Positions 28,718-40,592 of a DNA stretch of 64,000 bases are shown in pieces. Every line of letters begins with the position of its first letter. Position 1 is the stretch's first letter. The position numbers and the translations under genes are program-made. The stretch is from contig OW203768.1 of NCBI GenBank assembly GCA_934045905.1, forward strand, positions 19,606,770-19,670,769, in the 5' to 3' direction. This DNA is from Leuctra nigra (Eukaryota; Arthropoda; Insecta; Plecoptera; Leuctridae). The notes beneath the pieces are model-generated. The model ran no database searches and was not told the origin of the DNA. It saw only the letters and a program-made list of their open reading frames with translations.

Positions 28718-31276
28718 ATGGTTAGAAGTAAGTGCAATAATTCTCGTACATAGATAATAGTACGGAATTTTTAACAACTTTCAAAATTTGAAAACTATTT
28801 AGCATTTTGTTGACAAAATTTAAAAGAATTAAGGGATCTAGCTGCACAGGGGGCCAATTCTTGAGATTCACGTTTTGAAACCGTGTCACGTTTAAAACGT
28901 AAAAAAGTTGAAGGCTAAGCAATAGTTGTCAACTGTTTTTAGTTTTATACAATGTAAACGTAAAACGGTTTCAAAACAAGAATCTCAAGAATTGGCCCAG
29001 GAGGAACTCGAACCCAGCAGCTTTCACTTGCCCTCACAGGTCGAGAACTCTACCGACCGAGCTAAATGGCTGGGCAGAAGGACATTTAGACACACCATAC
29101 ATCCCTTAATTTTCTCCTCCCACTGAATTTTTTTATAAACACAATTTATCATATTGTAATAATGTTCATCAACATAATTGGTGATCACATGTGCGGAAAG
29201 CGGTTTTTATATTAACTAGGTCGGCCATGAGCGGTTTCTGGACTTGCGATTGTCTAATTTGGTAAACTGCTTTCCGTGCCTATGTGAACTCAGCTTTAGA
29301 CTGCAATTTTGTTAAGCTGATTGATTGTTGAGAGATTTCTTCCAGTCACAGAAGAACTTGTTCGAAAGAGAGCGGAACACAATGAAGGAGAGATCGGAAC
29401 TCTGGAAGAGATCGCTCTACATCAAGAGGATATCGAACAGATTGAGAATCTGCAACACTGGTGTCGAGACCTCAAGATACTCTTGCTGCATGCAAACCTC
29501 ATCGCTGTCATTGGTGAGAAGGGAAATTTAATCAATTAGAAATATATTTTGTGATATTTCCTATTTCTTGTAGGAATGGGAGCTAATATCCAATTCAAAC
29601 AACACTTTTAAAAAGCTTTAAGGAAATTCTGCAAAAAGTAGGTAGCTATACCTACTGACCCACTCAATGGTGTTATTCATTGATTTAAATGATTTTGAAT
29701 ATTTTTTTCAGAATTTGCTCAAAATATAAATTATATTTTTTCATCAACCTTACACATCATTTTCGGTGGGTCAGTATATGTACTAATTACTGCAGATTAA
29801 AAATCAACTATAAAAAATATATGAAATCTAAAAATTCAGCACTGAAAACTTGTGATCAAAAAACGGGCCAAGTAAAAACTTAATTTTAAAAACCATAATA
29901 TACTTGGCGCATCGTTTTTTAAGGCATTATAGGCTAATATAGGTATATTATATATACCTATGTATACGTTATATTTTGGTTTTTAAAATTAAGTTTTTAC
30001 TTGGCCCATTTTTTGATATCACAACTTTTCAGTGCTGAATTTTTAGATTTCTTATTTTTTTTATAGTTAAGAGACTTGGCTGATATTTTTACACGGACTG
30101 TTTTATGGGGTACTAATTACTGCAGATTAGAAGATATTTTGACTTACTTTGCATAAATAAACGTACAATTCTGATCTAAAATAACTAATTTTTAATAATG
30201 ATTATTCCTCAGAAAACGTTTCAAAGTTAAAGAAACTGGAATATTTAAATCTCTCTCTGAACAATATTGAAATAATTGAAAATCTTGAAGGATGTGAATC
30301 GCTACAAAAGTTAGATCTTACGCTGAACTTCATTGGTGAAATAACGAGCGTCCATTCTCTCAAACACAACGAGCATCTTCGTAGCTTATTCTTGACGGGA
30401 AATCCTTGCTCGGACTTCAAAGGTTATCGAGATTACGTCATTGCCGCATTGCCTCAGTTGACAAGCCTCGATGGAACCGACATTCTAAGATCCGAAAGAA
30501 TAAAAGCGATGCAGATGTATCCAAAATTAGACCGGGAGATTAGTGCTGAACAGAAGCAGTATTTGTGTCGGAGATGGCTAGAGAAGGAGAGCAAGAAGGG
30601 ATGCATCGTTACGGACTTAGTCGACGACGGCAGATCGGAAGAGGAGAGGATGAAGGAGTATTGGTCTGGACCGAGCGATAACACTCCGGAATCCAGGATC
30701 GAGATTGCCGCTGCAATACGCAAGACAAAACAATTAAAAGAAGGAAAGCCAGACCCGGTTCAACCGAAACGAACCTATCGCTATTTCAATAATGACGGAC
30801 ATCCAATGAATGTCAACGAAGCGAAGATTGATTTCGAACTTCAAGATGACGTTGAAAACAATCGTTTTGTCTTGGAAGTTGCAGTTTATAAGTATCTCGA
30901 TACGTCGTACATCGACGTCGATGTTCAGCCAACGTATTGTAAAGTGATGGTGAAGAAGAAAGGGTTGCAGGTGGTCTTGGCGGAAGAAGTGAAACCCGAC
31001 TCCACGGTTGCTCGTAGGTCGGAAACAACGGGACATCTCGTCATCACAATGCCGAAGGCTAAGGGAGTGATTGAAGCGAAAGTGAAGCCTCGGTGTGAGA
31101 AGATGAAAGTCACAGCAAAGTCTACATCAAATCACAAGAGAGAATTGTTGGAGATCGGTCCAGCCGCTAACAGCATGGATTTCAGTCGCATCACTGCTGT
31201 TCACTCCGTGCTGAAAACAAAAACTGTCAACGGAGATGACTTCGTAGATGACCTTGAGGTGCCACCTCTTGAATAG
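28718..31276 (+). CDS. DNAAF11: Dynein axonemal assembly factor 11 (LRRC6 / tilB)
   Basis: Predicted exons are 28718-28727, 29346-29513 and 30213-31276 (stop TAG); lengths sum to 1,242, i.e. 413 residues. Exon 1 codes only Met-Val-Arg plus one base; its donor A|gtaagt and the acceptor ttccag|TC create Ile, giving MVRITEELVRKRAEHN, close to the start of insect tilB. The product is cytoplasmic and is needed to pre-assemble outer and inner dynein arms before they enter motile cilia or sperm tails. Visible: N-terminal leucine-rich repeats (LHQEDIEQIENL, CRDLKILLLHANLIAVIENV, LEYLNLSLNNIEIIENLEGC, LQKLDLTLNFIGEI, LRSLFLTGNPC), an LRR cap (YRDYVIAALPQLTSLDG), a charged middle, and a C-terminal CS-like domain (VNEAKIDFELQD ... 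VAVYKYLDTSYIDVDVQPTY ... TTGHLVITMPKA). Divergent neighbour of DNAI1, a subunit of the arms it helps to build. A hairpin MITE lies in intron 1, another in intron 2. Confidence 0.93.
28851..28998. mobile_element. Hairpin MITE, copy 1 (DNAAF11 intron 1)
   Basis: Inverted ends GGGCCAATTCTTGAGATTC and GAATCTCAAGAATTGGCCC, each followed inward by a TTTTGAAACCGT / ACGGTTTCAAAA block. Second copy at 32754-32911. Confidence 0.8.
28995..29075 (-). pseudogene. tRNA-like sequence
   Basis: On the minus strand, 81 bases whose ends pair (GCCCAG / CTGGGC), with an A-box-like TAGCTCGGTCGGTAGAG and B-box GGTTCGAGTTCC. The anticodon loop is GACCTGT, lacking the usual T before the anticodon, and the T-stem pairs poorly, so this is more likely a tRNA pseudogene or SINE head than a working tRNA. 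It abuts the MITE at 28851-28998. Confidence 0.4.
29800..30110. mobile_element. Palindromic MITE, copy 2, with 19-bp direct repeats
   Basis: Same family as 1433-1837: inverted arms with AAATCTAAAAATTCAGCACTG / complement, meeting at an AT spacer near CTTGGCGCATCG. The left arm lacks the terminal ~45 bases. Exact 19-base repeats TACTAATTACTGCAGATTA flank it at 29781-29799 and 30111-30129. It lies in DNAAF11 intron 2. Confidence 0.85.
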
Positions 31277-31332
31277 ATATGTTAAACATGGGAGCATATT
31301 GAATGGAAGTGAAACAAATATGTAAAGTCTGA

Positions 31333-31338
31333 AATAAA
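31333..31338 (+). terminator. Polyadenylation signal of DNAAF11
   Basis: AATAAA 57 bases past the stop codon. Confidence 0.65.
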
Positions 31339-32753
31339 TTGTTACTTTAAATTTAATGAAATTGCTTATTACATAATAATATAGTATATGTATTATTCTG
31401 ATTTTGATTAAAAATAAACATTCTTGTAAAGATGTGAAGACACTAAAGGGAAGAGTTTTAACAAAAAGACGTTTTTTTTTAAATTGAATGTGCAACAATA
31501 GAAAGCAAATTTGCATATAGAAATTGTTACGCACAGTACATTCAGCTAGGCAATAAATAGGTAACTTAATGTGTGTAATAAATAATGTCGGATTACCTAT
31601 ATCAAATTTAAAACAGGAGCAGATTATTCTAGATTACAATATTAATAATAGAAGATATTGGCCACATTTATAATATTTCGTTTGTTACATCGAACGAGAC
31701 CCCATAATTATCACTAATCAACTGGCTAATTGGATGCATTACAAAATGAAGATGATAGAAAATGGGCAGCAGCAGCTCTACAATTAGCTATGCTAAGCGT
31801 TTGTGAGACTTGTCAAAAACCTACGCAGGCCAGTACACTAGCTAGAAACATCTATTTGCCGGGCTGTAAAATGCTTACGTTTTAACAAATATAATTCTAA
31901 CATAACTAGATTAACTAACTGGCTCTCAAAAAACTTGTCACTCAGGAAAAATACACTTTTCAAGACATTAAAAATAGTACTTTTAACACTAGGTATAAGA
32001 TAATATTTTTAACACTCCCAACTGGCTTGGAAAATGTATATTAGCGATGAAATGTACACTCTTTCTTAAACTAGTATATAATATTATACATTGAATAGAA
32101 AAGGCAGTCACAATGGATGGTGAGGTTAACATATTCGTAAGATAACAAAGCCACTCAATGAAGGTGAATCCTGTCAATAGAAAATAATCGCGTTCACAGT
32201 TAACATAGCGTTATTTGTATAATATTATTACATTGTAAGTTCTTCTTCCGGCTGCTTTAAGATTAGCGATATTCTATTTCGCACCAAATCGATGTTGAGG
32301 AGGAGATAAGAATCCACAACTCAAATGAAGTAGGACCACCATAGGCAGTGGACAGATTGGCAACATTGACAATATCTTCATCTGATTTTGTGGATTTCAA
32401 GGAAGTTAGAATGAACTAATATGCTAATGGCTATTCAAAATTAGGTAATTTTACTTATACATACAATCAACAACTGATTGAAAGTAGGTACACACAATAA
32501 TCTACAAAATGCCATTATTTAGCTCAATATTAAGGAACAAATATAAATATTTTTTTATATTGTGCTGTTCAAACAAAATCTCAATAGGTATGGACAAGCT
32601 GAACCTGAAGATGTTTTACCCACAATCAACGGAGCACGAACTCTCGAGTGATTTCGTAGCCGTTTTTCCACAAGGTGAAACTTATCATTTCAGCAGAATT
32701 TCAGATGAAGTCAGGGAAAATTGTCAGTAGTATCAAATATCTGCATCAGATCA

Positions 32754-32911
32754 GGGGGCCAATTCTTGAGATTCACATTTTGAAACCTTGTACGTTTTCA
32801 CTGTTTAAAACGTACAAAAGTCGAAGGTTTAGCAATTTTTGTCAACTGTTTCAAGTTTTATACAATGCAAATGTAAAACGGTTTCAAAATGTGAATCTCG
32901 AGAATTGGCCT
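32754..32911. mobile_element. Hairpin MITE, copy 2
   Basis: GGGGGCCAATTCTTGAGATT ... GAATCTCGAGAATTGGCC, with the same internal TTTTGAAACC / GGTTTCAAAA blocks as the copy at 28851-28998. Confidence 0.8.
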
Positions 32912-33307
32912 CCAGCTTTAATTATCATTGCCGTTCTGCCAAGAGTAAAACCAGAACAGAAAACATGCTCTTAGCTTCATTTCTTCAAGGCAGGACATAA
33001 ACCATTATAAAAGAGTTCATGAATTTTGCTCAATATGAAAATTTTGAATAGTTTTGATTATATTTTGCTAAGAAATAATGGTTAATTTGTAGATATCTTT
33101 CAATGCATCTATTTGAATAGCCTCATTCTAGCTTCCTTTACTGAGTAACACTCTTCCTAACAACCATTTTGTCATCTGGCAACATATCCACATCTTTTAA
33201 TAATTATATCCAGTTGTTCCCAAATTGTATGAAACGTCGGCTGTGAAATTATTTTGTCTTTAGCTAGCACCAAGCACCGACTGAGCGAGGACTACGTTTA
33301 GTCGTGT

Positions 33308-36300
33308 TTAGCAACATCTATTCGATCCCTGAGCGGCGCGTCTGTCTACAGTCACTCGGTCTGGTGCCTCCAGCGGGTCTTTTCCTGCGGTCTTGTCGAG
33401 GATCGCCTCGGCCAGCTCGTTGAATGCTCGGTCGATGTTCACGTTGGCCTTGGCAGATGTCTCCATGAATCGTATGCTGTGTTCGCGTGCAATCTAAAAC
33501 GAGAATGTTTAACGTTACACATTGAGTCAGATTATTTTATTACATTTGAAAACTTCATGGCAGATTTGCATTTAACTGTGTGTAAATTTACCTTTTTTGT
33601 AGTGTTAAAAATTTGGTTTTATACGGTTCTGACATTTTCTATTTTGAAATTCACGCATTTTTAAGTTTTGTGTAATGCGTAACACAGCACATGGCATACA
33701 ACGTTAAAGTTTTACCTTGGAAATACAAAATTGTACATTACCTATGCATTTAATTTTTAGAGCGCAAGCGCTTGGTTGTTTTAGTAAATTGAGAGAGAAA
33801 AATTGTTTTATAAGTGAAAGTGGGTAACTTTGATAGGATGTGCACATTATCAATCTGATTGTACAATAGTAGTACTTTTTCATTTTGGCTTCGTGCCTTG
33901 TTAATTAGGCGCCGGTTATTCAATAAAACCGCGTAAAGCTCTGAAATTTCCGATACGATTGGAGACCAAACCCGGTTAACCATTGACCTCAAATAAAAAA
34001 CATGATTAGATAAGAGACAAACTCAAGGTTATCCTTGAGCCAAGAATTATGCACTTGCATTTTAAATATTTCATCAAAAGACATGCATCCTGTTTAGGTC
34101 ACCCTGATTCCAAGCATTTGATCAACATGCATTCAGCATATTTTGGCATTTTTTCCACCAAAATCCAAAAAAAAAACTTTTTTGAAAAAAATTAAACCGT
34201 TTTTTAAGAATTATTTTTTGTACTCTTCGAAGAATGTCCATTCAAGGCCCCCATACAGGATTTTCCCAAATTCTAAAAATAGTGAGCTGCTAATGAACCT
34301 TCTATCATCTGTCACCTGATCTGTCAGGGATGAATTCTATTGGCTTGACATGGCTTGACCAATAAGAGTGAGACGCTTTCGAAACAAGTGAAAAGAAAGT
34401 TTTGCATTCTGCTTTCTTGACTCAGTTACTCAGTTCAGTTGACTCGGAAAGTATTACAACCTTTATGTATGTAGTTGTTTGTGGCTGAAATTTTGGGAAA
34501 TTTCAACTCCCGTACTGTGTAGAGTGTAGTGCATTAATTTTAGATGTTTTTGTATATTAGCATGTTTAGGCATTTCATTTTGCATATCCTGGGTTTTATA
34601 CTGTATAATTCTTGGCTCAGATCACTAAGAACATTTTTAGAATTAAATTTCATACTGCACCCGGCACCCCCGCACCCATTGCGACCAGAAAATATAACAT
34701 TTTCACCAAAAATCAACTAATTAGTTACTAATTAACAAACCAACAAATTAATAATATACAAAGTGATAACCCTAAGTTTGTCTTTCATCTAATCATGATC
34801 ACAATTTCAAATCATTTCGTCAACCCATTTTGTCTCCAATCGTATCCAAAAAAGTGCCTACAACATGCGGCAAAATCGCTCGCGCTTTCTCCACCTTAAA
34901 CAGTAGTACCTATTATTTTATCTAATTTAAATTTTAATTCTAAGAATTGAGGATTTGGCTTAGGTATAGGTATTATTTTAATTAAATACCTATTGCTATA
35001 CCTACTAGGCATGGTAATAAACTACTAGCATTGAAAATTCAATGGTAAATTCAGTGGTTGATTTGGGGGCGGTCGAGGGCGGATGTGTATCCTCACTCTT
35101 TTTTTAGGGTGGACGCCGTCCGCCCACTTTTTTACATGGAATTAAAAATTCTCTTTAATTGCGTACAAATCGCTTAGAAGCGCACTACCAAATTTGTTCC
35201 TGAAATTTAAAATTTTCCAGGGGCTATGCGCCCCGGACCTGCATTGTGTTGAGGCATTGGCTAACACCTCTATACCGGGATATGAAACTGCCATGCCAAT
35301 ACCACTATAACGCACGGCCCTCATTTGAACCATCGCGTGATACTCTAATCCCGCCTCCCGGGCGTCCAGCCACTGAACCCGCCAGAATTGACACAGCATA
35401 CAAACTTATTTCCGTTATGAAAACTCAGTAGACCATGTCTAGTACACTTTTCAATCATCTAAGAAGGTATTGCTCACATGTTTTGTGAGATTAAGGTATT
35501 TAGGTAAAAGTAGTTTGGTGTAAATTATTCGCATCTCTAGAACAAATTGCTACGAAAGTCCCGCCCCCTCCTTCTCTAGACATTGTGATTCGCGTGCGGC
35601 ATTTTTCTTTGACTACAACCGTAGTGCCGTGAAAAGTAAACGATTTTCTTATCCCCCAGTTTTGATTGTCAATGGTTGAGGGGCCCTCCCCCCAAACCGT
35701 CCATTGTTTTCGTAGGCAAATATGTTTCCCTGACAATCGCCGAGCGTCCGCCCGCTAATTATTTTACAAATTAACCACTGGGTAAATCTAATACCAAAAT
35801 TAAAATAGGATTAGGGCCCAGTTTCAATAACACCCTGTTGCATTGTTCTTCAGATGTTCTTCAGAGAGACTGCAAATTGCTTAAATTGTAGGAGCTGTTG
35901 TATGAAATGAACTAAACTGACCGCTTCTCCTCGTTCTTTGCTGACTACTCGTTTGTCGTCCATGTCATTCTTGTTTCCTAGAATCATCTTCTCAACATCC
36001 TCGTTTGCATGCTATAAACAGAAAACACTCATTTTAGCAACCTAGAACAGAAATAAACTGTGAATCTTTCACAAAATATGTATGATTCATTCAATACCTC
36101 ATCAATATTTCGTAACCATTTAACTATGTTCTCGAAACTCTTTTCATTGGTTATGTCGTAGACTAACATAATACCCATCGCTCCACGGTAATATGATGTG
36201 GTGATGGTATGAAACCTCTCCTGCCCAGCAGTGTCCCTAGAAACAAGAGTAATGCACTTTAGACAATCATATAAATTATAATCAATCTCTAAATAGGTAC

Positions 36301-36819
36301 TTGAGATATGCAGTAAACCCATGAGTGATGAATACTTACCATATCTGCAGTTTGATTTTCTTTCCTCGTAGTTCTACTGTTTTGATCTTGAAATCTATTC
36401 CTATAAGAAGAATAAGGGTATTTAATTGTGTGACCCCACCCTAATAATAGTAATGTTCAACCCTGAGACTACATGATCATAAAATGTGCATGCACTTATA
36501 ATGCAAAAGGTGTCAATTTGATGGAAGCAGCTCAAGGACAAGATAGAGAAACATGGTGCTTCAGTGTAAATTGCACTGTAATGGGCGAGTCTGACGTTTT
36601 TGATATAAGGAGAGGACAATCACACCCTTGTGCTATGAATGAATGTCGTTATTGAAATAAGATATTGGGTGAGTGAATCCAAACAAACATACCTATTGTT
36701 GATATGAACGTAGTTGTGAAGGCATCATCTGAAAACCTAAAAAGTATGCAAGTTTTCCCTACACCGGAATCTCCGATTAAAAGTAACTTGAATAAAAGGT
36801 CGTAGGTTTTCTTCGCCAT
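33308..36819 (-). CDS. Rab10: Rab10 small GTPase
   Basis: Predicted exons are 36819-36693, 36400-36340, 36236-36098, 36011-35922 and 33493-33308. They total 603 bases, i.e. exactly 200 residues, the usual Rab10 length. Rab10 cycles between GDP and GTP forms and directs vesicle traffic (basolateral and secretory membrane transport, ER dynamics). Visible: [20 protein letters not shown] start with P-loop GDSGVGKT (16-23); switch I through [12 protein letters not shown]; switch [22 protein letters not shown] with the catalytic Gln68; [12 protein letters not shown]; guanine-specificity NKND (122-125) and ETSAK; and the C-terminal Cys-Cys prenylation motif after SNR. The [20 protein letters not shown] stretch and the FENI..WLRNIDE helix point to Rab10 rather than Rab8. 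Junctions are GT-AG and in phase. The 2.4-kb last intron contains mobile-element debris. It is convergent with DNAAF11. Confidence 0.95.
33760..34896 (-). mobile_element. TIR element in Rab10 intron 4
   Basis: Related to the element at 49819-50349. On the minus strand it starts AAGGTGGAGAAAGCGCGAGC after TA (34897-34898) and contains GATTAGATGAAAGACAAACTTAGGG and TTAATTAGGCGCCGGTTATT-type blocks. The distal end (AGAGCGCAAGCGCTTGG) is decayed. Extra internal sequence makes it about twice as long as the other copy. Confidence 0.65.
35045..35790. mobile_element. Degenerate GC-rich-ended transposon remnant
   Basis: Contains GGGGCTATGCGCCCCGGACC, CAGGAACAAATTTGGTAG (minus strand) and GACAATCGCCGAGCGTCC. 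The same blocks recur in the same relative order at 42365-42545. Flanking GTGGTTGATTT and AAATTAACCAC could be its ends. No protein. Confidence 0.45.
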
Positions 36820-38104
36820 TTCTCTTCGTTGGGTTAATAAAATTCAGTTATCACCAATACAGACGTCACTTCTCGGTAGCACAATCGTTCGTCCCTTTGC
36901 TTTCCAGATGACACCGGAAATTCTCTGTACTTGCTTACAGTAGGACCACCACATGAAAAGTAACACTAACATGTAAAGACAAATAAACAGGAAAATAAAT
37001 ACCTACTATGAACTGTACCCGTACTTATTTATACATAATAAATATCAAAACAATAGAATTTAATTACCGAATGTGCACAAAATTGGTGAATTATTGTACG
37101 TCAAGTTAGTAACTTTTTGTTTCAGTGTTACCGTTTTGTAAGTACTGGGCGCGATCCACAGTGCTCAACAAGTGGCGCCAAACTTGTCAGAGTTTTGAAC
37201 TAATCATTTGTACTGGCCGTGTGTGGTGTGTATGTCAAGCAGGTGTGTTTTTTACGTGTGTACGATTACTTATCCGCTTTTTATTATTTATTGTGATACT
37301 GTCAGGTAGAAAAAGACTTATTAGGTGAGTTATATTATGATTCTTACTTATTATTCACACGTCATTGGTGTAATTTCTTGATTATACCCCCGTCAAGCAA
37401 CATCAAGTGTATCGACATTGTATCCCTACAAGGACATCGCTTCAAACTATTTGAACGACATGTAAATATTATGAATAATTATGTTATTTCCCGCTGCATT
37501 ATTGTGAAAACCGTTTGATGACAGCAGCTGTAATATATTTAAAAAAAAACAGTGCGAAAACAAACAGCTGACCTCCAAGTCCACTTTTTGTCACATGTTC
37601 CGCCCCCTCAGTTACGCGGGAAATTCAAATTTCAATGTCAATGTCAAAAGATTCTATTTTTCGTTCGCATTATTTTTTTTAAATTGTTTATGCGTTTAAA
37701 TCGTAGGGTTTTGGAATGAGATACTCGAATTACCTACCTAGTAGGTACCTACTTTTGTTTGTGTGAGGATTCGAATAAAAGATTACGTGTATTTGAGTGA
37801 CCTTCAAAGTTCGGCCACAACAATAAGGAGAATAAAACGTGCAAGTGAGTTATTTTCTTTACCAGTGGAAGGTAAATGCATTTTCCCGCCGGCTGCCCAT
37901 GTATTCTAATACCGTTAAAATATTCATGGTTTCGATTTGCATGTGGAAACAATTTCGAGTGTTCGGAATCAAATGAGATCACGAGGAAACAATAAATATC
38001 CTGCCCCTGACGGCCAACGCAGATGGTCGGTCGGGATTTATTTTTCACATTCTAGTGGTTGTAGTCATTGGGAACGAAACGAAGTAAAAAGCATATTATA
38101 GAAT

Positions 38105-38230
38105 CTTTTCGTGGCGATGGATGGTGGGAGATTATGATGAAGACAGGATGAACGGTGGGTAGGAAGCGCTCATGGCATCTAGTACGAACCTACCCAGCAT
38201 TTGCGTCACGGAATTGAATCCGGGACCTTT
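38105..38230 (-). mobile_element. SINE copy
   Basis: On the plus strand GGCGATGGATGGTGGGAG ... ACCCAGCATTTGCGTC ... GAATTGAATCCGGGACC; this follows the body and head of the SINE at 53447-53734, with the promoter head at the right. Confidence 0.6.
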
Positions 38231-38504
38231 GGGCTTACTGTTTTTTTGTAGTTTTCTTCAGTCGAAAAACAAAAATGCTGAGAACTTAGTGCTATCGCCT
38301 CGTTAGTGTTGAGAATTTTTATGATTTTTTTGTGAACATTTGAGATTTTTTGATGTTTGGAATTCGATTAATTTTCACCCAATGACAATGCACCGTAATT
38401 AATATTGCGAAAGTAATACATTTTCAAAAGAATGGAAATTTACGCAGATAAATCCAATTTTTAACACAGTAATCATGGGTCACAAATCACAATAAATGGG
38501 ATAC

Positions 38505-39207
38505 CTCAAACATGAACTAATACTGCTATACAGGGATAGATAACGCCGTATCAATTACATGCTAAACCACAGTCCCTATCCGTGTCCTGTTTTCAAATAA
38601 AATTCACAGAAATAAAACATGGCCGACCACTAAAAGCCCAATATTATGAGGTTTCTTGTCAAGCTGACACAATGCCTACACCAATATATTACCAAAACAT
38701 GATGTATATAGGAGCGCCAATACAATATCGACTTAATTAAACCAGACAAACCTTAATAAACAGCTTATGTACAGAGAAAGCCATGTCAACACGAAGGCGG
38801 GTTTTCAGATTCTTAAATATGAACGGAAAAATTGAATAGTTTCATTCTGATGTCTTGCTAATTTACATATTTACTCTCTGCTTCATGGGCAATTAAATAA
38901 ACACTGATTCTTCTTCTTTGGCATGGGAGTATTCACAGTATTGTCAGTTATTTTACGGATGAAGAAACAATTAAAGAAAATCACAATAAATACGACAATA
39001 GCACGTAAAATATGTCAAAACATTTTTGTATCAGCTGTTTCAATGAAGTGACTTTCAGAAGGCTGTGGTTTGTATTACTTTTACTGCATGCATGAAAACT
39101 GCATGAAAACGAAAGTAGAAATGTTTAGAAGGCTAAGGTGAACCGGATAATTCAAATGAAACGCGAAGTTATCTATCCCTGTATAGCAGTATTAATTCAT
39201 GCCTCAA
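38505..39207. mobile_element. Inverted-repeat pair around 620 bp
   Basis: CATGAACTAATACTGCTATA with CAGGGATAGATAAC at 38511-38544 is repeated inverted at about 39167-39203. The arms are ~40 bp. The interior is AT-rich and non-coding, as in a non-autonomous DNA transposon. Confidence 0.6.
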
Positions 39208-40429
39208 ACGTAAAGTTTAGCCAAAAATAATATAGGTACTTACATTTCACAGATTTAAAAAAAAAATTATTGAAAACTTTGCATGTCCCACCACTAGGTA
39301 GGTAGGTACCTAGTAAGTAACAACTACCTCTCTTTCCCAAAATTCCCATTACCTTTTCTTTTCTTCCTTCCCAATTCAAGCATCCTCATAATCATTCAAA
39401 ATGTATGTTGTCAATACGACAGAACATTTCATATCTTATTCCAACCATATCATGACATGAATACGAAATAAGTAATAAATAAATGGTTATAAATAATGTC
39501 ATTAGGTACAATACACAATCTGCAATCAATGACACCTCGTAAACTTCGTATAATAAACAACGAATGCTAGGACCACAACAGCAACTATCCAGCAATTTCG
39601 ACTTGAAAGTGGCACCACATTATTGTGGTTCCATGGTGGTTCTGTGGGCGCCCGCGACCACACACGCCAATGCAGAGCTGACACTGGCTTTGCAATTTAA
39701 TATTCACTGCTGGAGCCCCTAGCCCAAAGACAGCTCAGCGTATATTGCCCAATAGCGGTAATCATGGGCAGAATTTATTTGGCTATGGTTTGATTTTGAA
39801 AATTTGATATTTTGAATCTTTGATAGGTTTTGAGAAGGTACGTTAACGTTTTGGGGAGAGAGTGGTTTTTACGATAAAATGGTTTAAAAATATCAATGTC
39901 AATATTCGCTTATTATCCCAACAGATATTCTTTGAAAATTGTGTAAATTTGAACTCAATGGAGCATTTTGATGCGCTTGGGGCATCACAAAACGTATCAA
40001 AAGACTTCTTTCTATTTGAGCCGTTATTTCCGAGAGTTTTAATTGGAATTATAAACAAAAATAAAGCTCAATCATCACTCAAATAGTAGATGGGGCAATG
40101 CCAATTTTTTGGCATTTGGATTTGCACTTTACTGGAAGTATAGGAAAACAATTTTCATGGATTTACCTTAGATTTACCTTTGCTTTCGGTTAGTCTCGCC
40201 CTCGACTCCAGTCGTCGGGGGTCCCCATAATGTTTTCTCCAGCATTTGTATTTGGCTGTATTTCTTCGAATGCAATCTGATTGTAGTTTATTACATCGAC
40301 GAAATGTCGGACTTCACACTTTATGTAATTGCAATTTATTATGTCCAAGGAAGTCGAATCTATGCCGAAATACTTAGTAGTTCGTATTGTAATGTATCGC
40401 TATCATCTATTTCACTCTCATCCTGAATC

Positions 40430-40592
40430 CTGACTGAGGTTTTTTCGTGGTTTCCCTCAGTCGCGATACACATTGTTACCTAAGACCACGACATCTTCAT
40501 CCCCACCGTTCATCCTACCCTCTCCTCATTATTTTCATCACCAAATCATTAATCCGTCCTCATTAGCCTATAGTTGCAGAAGACACAATTTA
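40430..40592 (+). mobile_element. SINE body fragment
   Basis: CCTGACTGAGGTTTTTTCGT, TTTCCCTCAG, then CCCCACCGTTCATCC and ATTAATCCGTCCTCATTAGC. The Helitron2-like copy B begins directly at its end. Confidence 0.65.

Larger units (their letters stand above)
31277..33307. other. Intergenic, DNAAF11 to Rab10 (convergent)
   Basis: AT-rich, holding a polyadenylation signal at 31333-31338 and a MITE at 32754-32911. No other gene supported. Confidence 0.6.
36820..40592. other. Rab10 upstream region and repeat-rich intergenic DNA
   Basis: No gene supported. Contains a SINE on the minus strand (about 38105-38230), an inverted-repeat pair (38505-39207), a run of AGGTAGGTACCTAC-like motifs, and a SINE body fragment on the plus strand (about 40430-40590). 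Confidence 0.5.
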
